Shown here: one piece after another, positions 23,158 to 34,135 of the stretch
Layout: each line of letters begins with the position of its first letter
Position numbering within the stretch: position 1 is the stretch's first letter
From: Acestrorhynchus altus
Taxonomy: Eukaryota > Chordata > Actinopteri > Characiformes > Acestrorhynchidae
Direction: 5' to 3'
Assembly: GCA_034509495.1 (NCBI GenBank)
Contig: CM067506.1
Span: forward strand, 21,865,309 to 21,929,308
DNA: 64,000 nt
Made by a program: the position numbers and the translations under genes
The notes under the pieces: generated by a model
What the model was told of the DNA's origin: nothing
What the model saw: only the letters and a program-made list of their open reading frames with translations
The model's database searches: none

Positions 23158-25887
23158 AGTCTAATTTATAATTACAGTTTATTTGAACAAAGTTACCTTT
23201 TAAAGTGGCCACTTGTGACAATGCCTGGGCATACGTTGCAGTGTTCAGAAGAGTCCCAGGCAGACAGGATGGGAAAAAAGGCCCCCCAGGACCAACTGCC
23301 CTGTTAATACTGAGAAATAAGAAAGCAGGTTTAGCAAACTCAGACACAATTGACCTGTATGCCTCATAGTCATTTTAACAGGTGACCAACATACTTCTGT
23401 TGTGCTTCCAGAGGTTCTTTTTTGTTTCTGCTTTGATCCACAGGGGACTGGCTCAGGCTTCTAGCAGGGGTGGCCCCTTCATTCATCTGCTCCTTACTGC
23501 TATCCTGATCTGAGCTGCCTCGCTCAGTCTTTCTCCACTTTGCTCTCCGGTTCTGAAACCACACCTGGACAGAAAGTACGAGACATGTTAATATTACAAA
23601 GGTAAACAATGTTTTTTTTTTTCTTTTCACACTTTTCTCACTGTCCCTGTTTCCATCTGTTTGTCATGCAGGCAGGGACACACTGTTATAATGGCATTCA
23701 TGTGTTTTTTTTGCAGCAAGATATAAAATCTATTGCTGTCTTTATTTCTAATGGAATTCTTAATCTTTTGCTGTGCTGGCTCTCAATCCCCTACCAGCTC
23801 CTCCCAACGAGTGGACGGCAAGTGGACTTGTTTCAAACTTCATGGGCACAATTGCTGAGCATATGCACCCAAGTTCTTGTGTCTTAATTGAATGAAGGTC
23901 ATTGCCTATAACAACATTTAATTGAGCAATTTTTCATTATCATTTTTTAATGACTTCCTACTGACAGTCTCCCTGCTTCTGAGAGAGCGCCATGATGAAG
24001 TCGTTTATTTCCCTATTTAGTGATTGTTTGACAACATCAGATTCGATTAAGTCTGTGCTCTCTAACGCATTAATCATATTTGAATAGGAAAGGGGGCATA
24101 ATGGAGTCATATCTCCACTGCCTGGTCGGCATTGTGCAAAGGTACAATGATGTCAACAGACAAAAAAAAAAAAAATCCCACACACAAGCCCAACACAAGC
24201 CTTACACATATAGCATTCACTCAGCATAATGGGAGACAACAGTTTACTGGCAGGACAACAATATTCAGAATGTAATTGTGGCAACATTATCTCACCCTTG
24301 CACCTTCCAGCTAGAAGTCATGATCCCCCAGCACTGAATGGTCTATAATTGCACCATTAATCTCAATTTGCAGTTTGTTCTTAATGCAACCAAAGCCAAT
24401 TGACACTTTCAAAAAAAAAAAAAGAAGAAGAAAAAAAAAAGAAAAGAAAGAAAGAAAAGGTTGGGGGGGGGGAAGCCTACAATGTTACAACAAAGAGAAA
24501 ATTTATTCCCTAATAATAATGTAAGTTTAATATCCCTGCATGCTGCAACTGATTCATGTTCAGATTTAATAATGCTGGTCTGATAATCAAATTAGAAATC
24601 ATTTGTTTACCATCCCTAATTTACAGCAGTGAATTCCATTAGCGCTCTGCAGTCATTGGTTTTAAGCGATAGTAAGATGACCCAGGGAAACTAAAGGCAA
24701 ACTATTATATTTCTTACAATTAGATCTGTTTCCTGAGAGGCAAAGCGAATCTGGGTCAGGAAGTACTGGACACATGCTGGTTAGTGTACGGCCAGATTTA
24801 TCACCTCACCACCTGTTGCAGGCAGCAGAAGACAAACAGGAGGTTTCAGAGTGCTGCTGATGTGGCTGAGCAGATTTGGCTCTGAGCTGGACATTTTACA
24901 GCCTGGATGTCCCCCAGCTCTCCACAGCACTGCGTCTTCCTCCTCCCTGTTCTGGAGCCCAGACATGAAAAAAAAAGTCCTCTTTATACCTTAGAGACGC
25001 CGACAAACGAGTGGAGAGCATTATCACTAGTTAATTATGAATGACCGATTAATCAAGCTAATCTAATATTCCACATTATGTTGATGTTATTAAAGTGCAC
25101 CGCGGAAATGACAGAGTGGCTCTCCAGCCCGCCGGGCTGCGGCGCTCTGGAGAGGGGCAGTGGGGGCAGTGGGGGCAGGGAGCTTTTACCTGGATTGCAG
25201 GCCTCCGTCAGGTTGATTTTCATAGCCAGCTCTTCTCTAGTAAACACGTCCGGATAGTGGGTTTGGGCAAACACCGCTTCCAGAGCTTCCAGCTGTTCCA
25301 AAATAAAATAAACAAACAAATGAGAGAGTCATGCTCACTTTTACACCAGCACACCGAGCCACTTCACCACATTTGTGTTTCCTCTCTCCTGTCTTTCTGC
25401 TGGTGTTCTTTAATGAAAGGTAAGCTCTGCTGTGAAGGCAGCACCTGCTGTAAGGTGAAGGTGGTTCGGTTCCTCCGCTGTTTCCTCCTGAGAAAGCCGT
25501 CATCGAAGTCTCCAGAGGAGTGATTCCCAAAGCCGGTGGAGTTCACTGCAATTACATAAGACATCTTTGAGTCGCAATTAAAACAAATTAAACAGCTCAG
25601 AGCCCCCATTATTCCTCTAGTCCCCGCTGCAACCAACCAAAACAACCTGTCCTTTCCTTTACTCTTGATTTTTTTTTTTTGATTCCCTTTCTGATAAACT
25701 CATCCCTTCGCTCATGGCTGGGATTTCAGGGGTCATTTCAGCCCCGTTTCGGTCAGTTGTATTTGTTAATGCTCAGGAAATTGAGGATGGTTTTCATGCA
25801 GGCCTGTGAAGAGCAGGTGAAGCACTTACATGAGTTTGTCCTGCAGCATTCTCCCTCCAGCTGAGGAGGACAGTGGAAGTAGAACAT
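22449..25887 (-). CDS. drgx: Dorsal root ganglia homeobox protein (Prrxl1/DRG11), six coding exons
   Basis: Coding exons, in order of transcription: 25830-25887 (starts MFYFHCPPQLEG), 25445-25545, 25190-25292, 23395-23564, 23197-23309 and 22449-22753, ending in TAA. The homeodomain spans about residues 40-100: RRNRTTFTLQQ in exon 2, LEALEAVFAQTHYPDVF in exon 3, VWFQNRRAKWRK in exon 4. The last exon carries the OAR-type tail SVAALRMKAREHSEAL. Drgx is a nuclear transcription factor needed for nociceptive sensory and dorsal-horn neurons. Oddity: exon 3 is 103 bases where the family needs 102. Its end reads GAGGCCTGCAATCCAG|GTAAAA where RVQ codons are expected, so as written the frame is lost before VWFQ. 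All other exons are open and in phase. It is either a disrupted allele or gene, or a local sequence error. Identity is certain, function uncertain. Confidence 0.9.
23089..23153. repeat. (CA)n microsatellite in drgx intron 5
   Basis: About 32 CA units with one CC interruption, lying close downstream of the exon ending at 23197. Confidence 0.95.
24408..24473. repeat. A-rich and G-run low-complexity tract in drgx intron 3
   Basis: A run of A broken by AAG triplets followed by a run of G. Low complexity only. Confidence 0.85.
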
Positions 25888-25908
25888 GGTGCTGCTCCTC
25901 CGAGCTTC

Positions 25909-26503
25909 ACTGAAGAAAACCACAAGGTGAGGATCTGGATGATCTCGTGTCCTGACAAATAATTAAGAACAGTCCAGTGTCAGCATCGCACTATCACTGT
26001 ATCACTATCTCGTGTGTCAACTTCTTGAGAGACGTGGCCTTGCAGAAGTCAAGTAAAAAGTACAGAAGACATTAAACAAAAAATTAACTTCTAAAACAAA
26101 ATGATTTATTAATAAATGAGCTGTCCAGTTTCACACAATCCCAGTCATCTCATTCAGTGGATCAGCAGTGCTGAAGATGGGGCTGAACTGGTTAGAGTGG
26201 GACTGAGATTAGAGATGCTGTCTAAAGGGCTGAATTCAGATCATGCGGGACATAAAATGTGAAGAACACGTGAAAAAAACTCCCGGACTGGATAATAAAA
26301 TCAGGGCTGGTCCTTCCTGCTCTTGAAAAGCAACTTTTAAAAGTAATTTCTCTTCCTACAGAAATCCACAGCCTGCCTCTCCTTTGCTCGCTTATTAAGG
26401 AAGCAGAAAAGCAGTGTTTAGAAGAGTCCCTTTGAGCCTCAGCTCCAGGACTTCACCATTCTACTTGAACCTCTTCAGAGGAGAATGAACGAATGCTCCT
26501 ACC
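25909..26503 (-). other. drgx: drgx 5' UTR intron (donor after 26503, acceptor before 25909)
   Basis: On the minus strand CTCTCAG|GTAGGA at 26509-26497 is a good donor and TTTTCTTCAG|TGAAGC before 25909 is a good acceptor, 22 bases upstream of the ATG at 25887. This implies a non-coding first exon ending at 26503 that starts not far below the TATA box at 26626-26633. Confidence 0.65.
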
Positions 26504-26625
26504 TGAGAGCTGTGGAGTGTGAGTCCTGTTCTTTACTCTCTGAGTTCTCCTGTCTGACCCCTGGCGCTGCCACTCGAGGAGGGACTGTCCTTTGCGCGCG
26601 GACTGTTAGAGGCGCTCTCCGCTCG

Positions 26626-26633
26626 CCTTTATA
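26626..26633 (-). promoter_or_regulatory. drgx: TATA box of drgx
   Basis: The minus strand reads TATAAAGG followed by CGAGCGGAGAGC. It lies 123 bases above the donor at 26503, so transcription starting about 30 bases downstream gives a first exon of roughly 95 bases. Position, strand and GC-rich context fit a core promoter. Confidence 0.6.
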
Positions 26634-26865
26634 ATCTCGCGCGTAATTGCTCTTAATCCGATTACGTGATGTTGTGGTTGGGGCAGATCCGCCCGCTCAC
26701 ACACACGTGGTGCTCAACGTCAAGCTCCGCTCCTCCACAGCTCCTCCCTGGCTCCTCCTCAGCTCCTCCACAGCTCCTCCCTCAGCTGCTCCACAGCTGG
26801 TGCTGATCGCCTGTTCAAATCAGAAATTAGAGAGCTGCTGCACTGCTTTGCTGCTTTATTTTTTT

Positions 26866-26918
26866 TCCTCCTCCTCCTCCTCCTCCTCCTCCTTCTCCTC
26901 CTCCTCCTCCTCCTCCTC
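26866..26918. repeat. (TCC)n microsatellite
   Basis: About 17 TCC units with one TTC interruption, upstream of the drgx TATA box. As a polypurine/polypyrimidine tract it could form triplex DNA. Confidence 0.95.
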
Positions 26919-27231
26919 GAAGTCTTTTCATATTAAAAATCAGATGATATTTGTTTTGGATTTTAAATTGGCTATCAAACGTAATTGCTCCTTATTTGAG
27001 TTAAGGGTCCACTTTACGCGGGGATCCAGTGGCTGAGCGCTCGTCCGGCCGCGGTTTTGATTTTGTTCACAGCACGGGGTCCGAGGATTTATTCTGTTCT
27101 GCCGGCTGAATGACCTGCAGCGGGACCCTTTCAATTAGTTTCAGGGCGCACGGGGGAGCGGCGCGGCTCCACAATGAGGCTCCGAGCAGCAGCTGAAATT
27201 TGCGCGTGGAGGGAGGGATCGGCTGAAATCA

Positions 27232-27239
27232 TATAAAGG
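27232..27239 (+). promoter_or_regulatory. Plus-strand TATA-like box, divergent from drgx
   Basis: TATAAAGG followed by GCGAGAAAAG, nearly the same as the drgx box on the other strand about 600 bases away. A CCTAATTGG element follows at about 27263. No coding frame lies to the right before the end of ercc6, so any product would be a non-coding RNA. Confidence 0.35.
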
Positions 27240-27535
27240 GCGAGAAAAGAAGCGGCGCTGCGCCTAATTGGCTCAGTAACAGCATTACAGGCGGCTAATA
27301 GCCTGTTGAGCCCTGCTGATCAGCGCCCCCGCGTGAAACGCTTACGATATTAAGGGGGGAATATAATGATATTTTGGTTATTAAATGCGTGTAATTAATT
27401 TATGCACCGCTGAAAATAAAGTTGGTATTATGACCTCGGCAGAAAGCGTAGGCCAACTCAAATCAAATAACTCTTTACAACTTTAAGGCGGGGTTTTGTA
27501 CTGCTTAGAACATATAACCCAGCAACAGCAACCTT

Positions 27536-27840
27536 AACAACAACAATAATAATAATTAAAAATAATAATAATAAGCATAATAATAAAAGTAATAATAATG
27601 CTAATAGTATTATTAGTAATAAAAATAATGCTGATAATAATAATAAAATATAATAAGTACAATAATAAATACAACGATAATAATAATAGTATAATATTAA
27701 TAATAATATGATGGTAATAATATGATCAGAATAATAATATGTGTGCTGATAATTAAAAAGCAGGGTACATATTGCTACATTATTCCTAAAAATAAAACAA
27801 AATAAAGGCAATAATGAGTATAATAATATAAAATAATATT
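27536..27840. repeat. Imperfect (TAA)n tract
   Basis: About 300 bases dominated by AATAAT units with G or C interruptions. The open frames reported here are translations of the repeat. Confidence 0.9.
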
Positions 27841-29724
27841 ATAATGATACCTTATGCTTCTTTAAATATGATCTTGTTCTCGGTTTCATTAAATTGTAAA
27901 TAATAAACTGAATAAACTTTAAGCTAGGTGTTAAACCAAACCGGATGGTCCAAATGCAGAACATTTCTGAGGTGTTTTTAAAATTGCTTTTCACATTGAA
28001 GAATATAAAGAGAGAAAAATGGATCAAATGATTGTAAACGAAAAGAATTTCAGCACCTCGGCCAGCAGCTCTTACTCCTCACACTGCAGAAAATCAGCTG
28101 GACTTCCACTTTCACATCACTCTGGGTTGCAGCTACTCTGTAGAAAAGTTAAAATGTGGAGTTTAGGAGGACAGATCTGAAAGCCCCCATGAATCTAAAT
28201 GAAGTCTTTTCTAATTGATATTTGATTATTTACTCTCCGATTAGGATCAGAATAAACTGTTAATAAATGTTTATACAAACCCGCACTGAGCAAGATCTCC
28301 AGCTGATATCTGTCAGTTGAAGGGGAACTGTATAAGCTGTTTCTGTTTTGATGAGAACCATGATTCTGAACTGTTTAATGCCTTTTATGCATGAAGTAGT
28401 TTGAAGCGCTGCTTGAAGACGTTGGTGTGAGCCTATTGTTTTATATACAGCCCTGAAGCGGTAGAAAGTAGGCTGTAGAACAAGCTGATTTCTATTGTTT
28501 TATATTTCAATAATGAACAATTTTGGACTTGGTATATAATACATTAACTGGTACAAAAATAAATAAATAAATAAAATCTGCACTGAGATTTAGTTTATTG
28601 TACCTGAATAGGGCACAGCCTCAGTGACAAGATCACTCTTCCAAGTACAAATTTGTACTTCATTTGATAATAAAAGTACACACATGGCATTGCAATGCCG
28701 CAGTCCCAGATAAAATTTTTATCAAATTTCAAATAAAAATCAGAGGATGCAAGAAGCTTCACTGGTGATTTTGGATAGTAATAAAATAGCTGGACTACTG
28801 TTGTGCTACTGTTACTACTGCAAACAAATCCAAAACTATGATTTTTGACTAAAGTGAAACATTTAATAGACAACTATAAATAATTCAGCCATGCAATGAA
28901 ACTAAAATTGTTAACAGTAGGTTAACCAGAGAAATACTCAAATGAAAGACTACTTTGGAAAAATATATATATATTTCATATTTTAATTAAAGTGTTTGAG
29001 AATGGGATTCACACATACTTTAACCATAGTCTTTAGTTACCAATTATTTCAATAATGTTGTACCAGAACCATGTTAGACAGCTATGAGCCAAAAATGTAG
29101 TGTAGCACTGTTGGTTTGTTGTTTGCTAAGGAAGACCGAGAGGATTCATGAGCTTTTAATGTTATGAAAAAATTGCACAGACAACGTGCCACTTACATGA
29201 ATATAAATGGCATTATTACACAAGGGCCAACTTTCAAAACCATCCAAGCACCATCAATTCTTCTGAATAAAGAAGTCATAAGATTTCAGAAAGAAACTTG
29301 CACATGTATGTGCAAAACGCATTAACCCCTGACCCACAAAAAGTCACTGTCTCCTTCAAATCGGCAAGTACCATAAAAATAAGTTACAATCACAGTTGTA
29401 GTCTAGTACTGTCTCCCTGAATCTGTATGATCAAGTAAATCCCAGGTTTAACACCAAAAACAGAATGTACCCAAAGAACAAAAGAAAAATGAATAAACAT
29501 ACAGATCTTGCACACATAAATATCAAAATTCTTAAAAGAGGTGATAAGAATCCAAACAAACAAACCTTTTATAAGTACACTTTGTCTACACTTGGAGTGT
29601 ATGCTAACCATTCAATTTAAAAATAATTGCATTGAACCTCAAATTGTGTCCATCCATACCACAAATGGCACTCATTCAACGTTCAAAATAACCTTTGCAT
29701 TATAGGACAAGGATCCCACTCTCT
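27841..29724. other. Intergenic region between drgx and ercc6 (with probable former ercc6 3' UTR)
   Basis: No coding frame recognised. A minus-strand AATAAA (TTTATT at 28594-28599) about 1.1 kb beyond the ercc6 stop codon could be its old polyadenylation signal. An AAAT repeat lies at about 28556-28575. Confidence 0.5.
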
Positions 29725-30137
29725 TTATCTGTAGTCTTCTTTAAGTTTCCACATCCCGTCCTGTCCAGGGGTCCTATGGAAGCCACAGATGCTCCTGAGC
29801 AGTTCTCTAAACACTGGTGTCTGTGAGGAGGTCAACCTGGGGGTAAAGTACTCCAGGATCTCTTTAGTACTGGCTTGGCCATCAACCTGGCCTTGGAAAG
29901 CTACAAAGTTCCTCAGGTCCACCAGCAGCTCATCATGCTCTGTTGGTGGGACTGAAGACTGGCTTTCTTGCTCATCCTCTTCTTCTTGTCCCTGAGGTAA
30001 GCTAAGATGATTCCTGGCCCTCATTTTGGCCAGCAGTGAGATTGAGGAAAGTAAGCGGACTCTTGTACTCCTCTCCACTGAAATGGGCAGGCTAGCCCAG
30101 TTTCTTGATTCACAACTACTTTATAATGTCTGCCATC
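29725..30137 (-). pseudogene. ercc6: ercc6 last exon: C-terminal region, frameshifted
   Basis: After acceptor CTGCAG the incoming frame reads DGRHYKVVVNQETG, but the conserved LLAKMRARNHLSLPQG and the winged-helix end (FRELLRSICGFHRT, MWKLKEDYR, TAA) lie in a different frame that has a TAA near the exon start. A net one-base change between these blocks is required. In the incoming frame the ubiquitin-binding and winged-helix end of CSB would be lost. Confidence 0.82.
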
Positions 30138-30247
30138 CTGCAGACAACAAAATAAAATAATATTAATAATTGATTAGATTTAAGAAAATTGTAATACAAC
30201 ACTACATAGGATACATTATAAGATATTTAGATATTTAGATATTTTAC

Positions 30248-30326
30248 CTTGCACTTCTCTGTTGACTTTTGCACTGATCCAGATGGCTGGGCAAGTACTG
30301 GATTTTTCTTCTGTCCAAATCTTTTT
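30248..30326 (-). pseudogene. ercc6: ercc6 penultimate exon, intact
   Basis: Seventy-nine bases with good acceptor and GT donor. Frame from the previous exon gives RKRFGQKKNPVLAQPSG and ends CK, matching the human KKSRFGQKR block. Confidence 0.75.
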
Positions 30327-30536
30327 CTAAAACAAACAGTTTGGGTATCATGTAGATGTTTTACCTTTCAGTCATTGCCTAAACCAAGTGAGTTTGAATT
30401 TCCTGTACAATATATGGACCAGAAAATGTTTTGAAATTAAATATATTTAAAAAAAAAAAAGTTATTGTCTCTACTGTCCAGGGATGGCTTACTGTTAGAT
30501 TTCAGAGCTCTGCATAGAGAATATGATTACATTCAG

Positions 30537-30856
30537 TGCTAAAGGGCATTAGTGAGGTAAAGATGTTGGATGATCACTACCCTAAACAATCCACAATTCC
30601 CCAAATAATCCCAATAATATGAATGGAATGTCATCATTCAATAGAACACAGTTCCATTGTAGCACAGCTCAATGCTGGGAGCATTATCTTTAGCCCATAC
30701 ACAGCTAGACCTGTTATCAACAGATTCATTCAGAGTCTTAGTGTATTACTACTAGACAGCTGTATGTGCATTTGCACATCCATGTCAGCAATGTGGAACA
30801 TAGTAGCTGAATGCATTAATTAGGAGGGATATCCACAAACATTTAAACATATAGTG
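30537..30856. mobile_element. Short interspersed repeat, copy 2 of the same family
   Basis: Shares GCATTAGTGAGGT..A..GATGTTGGATGA near the left end and ATTAGGAGGGATATCCACAA with CATATAGTGTA at the right end with the copy at 39800-40040. It is slightly longer, with an extra middle part. Confidence 0.6.
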
Positions 30857-30864
30857 TAGCTTAC

Positions 30865-31534
30865 CTGGCAGGTGCTGGTGTTGCTTGTGTGGGTCCTCTG
30901 GAGTAGGGCAACCTGCAGTGTTGTCTAGACACCTTCAGCGCTCTGAGAGCATCTTTAGCTACCCGGTTGGCCTCAGCTTCCACGAGGACATAGTCTGGGT
31001 TTGATGCCTCCATGATTGTGTCATGTTTCATAACACTGTGGATTCCTGATTTCTTAAACAGTTTGGCAAGAACATAATCATCGCTCTTGTGTTCATCTTT
31101 TATCTTCTCCTGCTCCTCATTGTCCTCTTTTTTGTATCTTCTCTTCTTCACCAAGTGAGAGATACGATGGCCTATCGTCGGGCATCTTTGGGCGCTTTTG
31201 CTTTGTACTTGTGTTTATGTGTATCTGATTGTACTAGTTGCATGTTTTGTCACAGTGTTTCTTTTCCTGTGTGTTTCTGAGGAATGCTGGGACTAAAGCA
31301 TTCATTCTGAGGAGCTGTTTGTTAACAAGCATTCAGCAGGGAGTCCAATGTGGATTTAACATTTAAAGAGTCAGTCTTAGAGTTATTGTTGGTGAGACTG
31401 AGTGACGTACTTCTCTTTGAAGGCTCAGATGAAGCATTCTTGTCTTCAACATGCAGTAAAGAAGTCTGAGTGTCTGGCTTCGATGGCATCTGAGGTATCT
31501 TGTCTTTTTGGAATCTGTACATCGGAACCAGTGC
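30865..31534 (-). pseudogene. ercc6: ercc6 large 3' exon, several frameshifts
   Basis: Entry frame gives GTGSDVQIPKRQDTSDAIEA, then reaches TGA; a second frame continues VEDKNASSEPSKRSTS. Further on KHKYKAKAPKDARR runs into TAG while HRISHLVKKRRY, DDYVLAKLFKKS, SVMKHD and DYVLVEAEANRVAKDAL follow in another frame. At least two net one-base changes are needed. Confidence 0.82.
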
Positions 31535-31755
31535 CTAAACAGAGAATACAACATCACAAGTTACACAATTGCAGTTAGGATATAAGTGGCTTTGATTTCA
31601 GTGGCTTACTAGTTAACTTTGTTGATCTTAACTTTCAAAAATATACAAAATGGTATGTGGTCACCACTTTATAAATAGCTGACTTTCTTAACTGGTAGAA
31701 GTTTAGTACTTTTAGAATGAAAACATTTTACAGTCATTGATTATTACATCAATAC

Positions 31756-31901
31756 CTGCAAATATTGCACTGGTCTCTGTTCCCTGGGAGACATCAGGAC
31801 TGCTTAGTGTGAAAAGCTCATAAATATCATTGGACTTGAAAAACCGGCGCTGCTTTGGATCCTTGAGTACTCGATTGGTAAGAAACTGCTTGAAGATTTG
31901 C
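31756..31901 (-). pseudogene. ercc6: ercc6 exon, intact (end of helicase C-terminal lobe)
   Basis: Open through 146 bases with both splice sites: QIFKQFLTNRVLKDPKQRRF followed by FKSNDIYELFTL and ETSAIFA. Nearly identical to the human exon. Confidence 0.85.
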
Positions 31902-32689
31902 CTGCAGAATTAGACAAGAGAGCATCATATTAGTTTTTAGTAATATCTCTCATAATACTCACTGGATCCCCATTTCAGACATTTTCATAGTGACTTAAAA
32001 TAAAACCAGATCAGTGTTGATCCTGACCTGCCACTACATTGCACAGCTAAATGGTGAACCTGCTGTTAAAAAGTATATCAGCTCAGCCATGAAATTGGCG
32101 AATTAATATTAACAATCTATAATTTCACTTGTTGAATTTCCATTGCCTCGTTATAAAATCACACAATGGAGTTAGGAAATTTGTTATGATATTTAATGAC
32201 AATATAACCCATTTCAATTACTCTCAGTTGAGCTCCTGCAGACAATGGCATTATGGAGTGGATTTCTTTGCCTTATTAATATCAACTAATAGACAAGCAG
32301 AAACAATTACTAAGAATGTACTTTAAAATCATATACTCAGAAAAATAATACATATTCATAGAAATAGTGCTTTTCAAATACACTATGGACATGCACAGTC
32401 ATAACAGAGTAATTCCAATCACCTACCTAAAACTGGGAATTACTTGGATGGATGACACTACACAGTTCTGGCATGGACTGCAAGTGATGGAAGCTATCTG
32501 GAGGCACTCATGCCCATTCCAATATGGCATGCTCATGGCTCTCATGCCACTCACAATTGTGCCTTGCACTCATGTGTGTAGAAACATATGTAGCATCTGT
32601 GATGTCCCAGGCTGAAGTTCATTTAAGCAGTTATGTGGTATTCTCATATGACTGTATTTACTCTTAACCCTGTGTCAGTGATAACTAAC

Positions 32690-32784
32690 CTGTGGTAAAT
32701 CTTCTCTTCAATGGTCCCGGCAGTCAATAGTCTGTAAACAGTCACCTGCTGTTTCTGTCCAATCCTCCAGGCACGCTCACGGGC
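32690..32784 (-). pseudogene. ercc6: ercc6 exon with helicase motif VI, intact
   Basis: Reads ARERAWRIGQKQQVTVYRLL and TAGTIEEKIYH with good splice sites. The arginine finger motif RAWRIGQ is present. Confidence 0.85.
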
Positions 32785-32972
32785 CTACAGGTAGGAGACA
32801 AGTGCAATCTATAGTCTAACTAGTCCCAGCACTGTTTCCAGTTCTCACTCACAGTCTGGTTTACCTCTATTATTTAACATCAACTAATCTGGCAAAACAC
32901 ATGAAGCCAGATAAACAAGCAGACTCACATGGCACATTTAGAGTTCCGAATTGTTTGATGTATTTCTAGAAC

Positions 32973-33089
32973 CTGGAGTGTCTGTGCTGGGAGTTCAGTC
33001 CGGGTCATAGATGATGACTCTGTTTGCATGATCAAATTGACACCTAATCCACCAACTTTGGTTGTCAGAGAAAGCAATATATCCTTGTT
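32973..33089 (-). pseudogene. ercc6: ercc6 exon with helicase motif V, internal compensated frameshift
   Basis: Starts NKDILLSLTTKVGGLGVNL in frame, then shifts so that the conserved NRVIIYDPD block is read in another frame (where it meets TGA). The exon exits in phase, so it is 'open', but the DEAD-like helicase motif V residues are replaced by unrelated sequence. Confidence 0.78.
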
Positions 33090-33236
33090 CTGTAAAACAC
33101 CAAAATATAATGATATCAAATACAATTAGGATTTACTAGTATACAAGACTTCATAATGAATTTCATTAAAGGTGACAACCAATCAAAATCAATAAAATAA
33201 AGTTCACAGCATATTTTAACTGGTTCTCAAAACATA

Positions 33237-33720
33237 CAGTGGCATGCAAAAAATGTGGGCACCTCTGGGAAACTACAAGTGAGTAATGGTGATTATCTTG
33301 TTGTAGATGCCATCAAAAACCTTTACAAACACTGAGGTGTTTGCTTCCAGAAACTGCTGGTACTAACTGAATCCACTGGCTGCAACATAACCCCAAAGCA
33401 TGACATTCAATTATGTGCTAAACAGTTGGAAAATTGCACTTTTAATGAAACTCTGCACCTTTTTGTCCATACATTTGCTCATTGCAGCAAATAAATCTAT
33501 TCTAAGTTCATCCGGCCACAGGACTTCTTTCCAAAGTCCACCAGGCATTAGATATTCACTTTGAAGTTCTGTTTTGAGAATGCAGGAATGCTTGTTTCTG
33601 ATGACACTTCTATTAAGTTCATATTTGTGCAGGTGTCACTGCACAGTAGAACAGTGCACCAGACTAACTCAATTTTCACCATTCATTTCAACTGTCACTT
33701 TTAATTACATTACAGAGTGA
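33237..33720 (-). mobile_element. Decayed Tc1/mariner-type element in an ercc6 intron
   Basis: The left end GCATGCAAAAAATGTGGGCACC is the familiar terminus of fish Tc1-like copies. On the minus strand GTGGACTTTGGAAAGAAGTC, CCGGATGAACTTAGAAT and related words resemble transposase catalytic-region code. Many indels; no intact frame. Confidence 0.6.
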
Positions 33721-34025
33721 GGAAACAGCTTGCTGAAAGTGCTTTGCTGTCCTCTTAAAGTTTTCTCCTGCTTAGTGGGCATCAAATATTTTTTTTATAA
33801 TTCTTCAGTATTAAATATTTTCACTCTACAGTTATATAAAATACATTACTTTCTTTGTAAAACAATGTCTCATCTTTAGCAATTTTTTTGATTTTTTTGG
33901 AGATCAGTTGACCTCCCTTTCACAATTTTCACTGTAAAAATAAATTTTGATCTCTGGGGTGCCGACTTCCTTCAGCAGGTAACCCTCAGAAGTGTGGCAA
34001 TGAACATGAGCAATCAATAATCTTC

Positions 34026-34135
34026 CTGTTGTACTGAGCTATGAGTGGCTGCCTGGATGCAATGGTGGTGGTACCATCCATTTTGAGGTAGGAGTATCCA
34101 TTTCCCCTCACAAACACCTCCAGGATCTCCAGCAT
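34026..34135 (-). pseudogene. ercc6: ercc6 exon MLEILEVF..., donor damaged
   Basis: After ACAG the exon reads MLEILEVFVRGNGYSYLKMD, then GTTTIASRQPLIAQYN. Where NE|GT is expected it reads AACAGGAAGATT: one base is missing from the last codon and no GT donor remains. The 110-base length against 111 expected supports the deletion. Confidence 0.8.

Larger units (their letters stand above)
26460..27340. promoter_or_regulatory. drgx: CpG-rich promoter region of drgx
   Basis: The stretch has many CG and GCGC steps in an otherwise AT-rich window (for example GCGCGCGG near 26594 and the block 27010-27330). It covers the presumed non-coding first exon of drgx and both TATA-like boxes listed separately. 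CpG-rich promoters are usual for developmental homeobox genes. Confidence 0.65.

Noticed and set aside
25095..25523. 142-residue plus-strand frame
   Set aside because: It lies antisense over drgx exons 2 and 3 and has no recognisable similarity.
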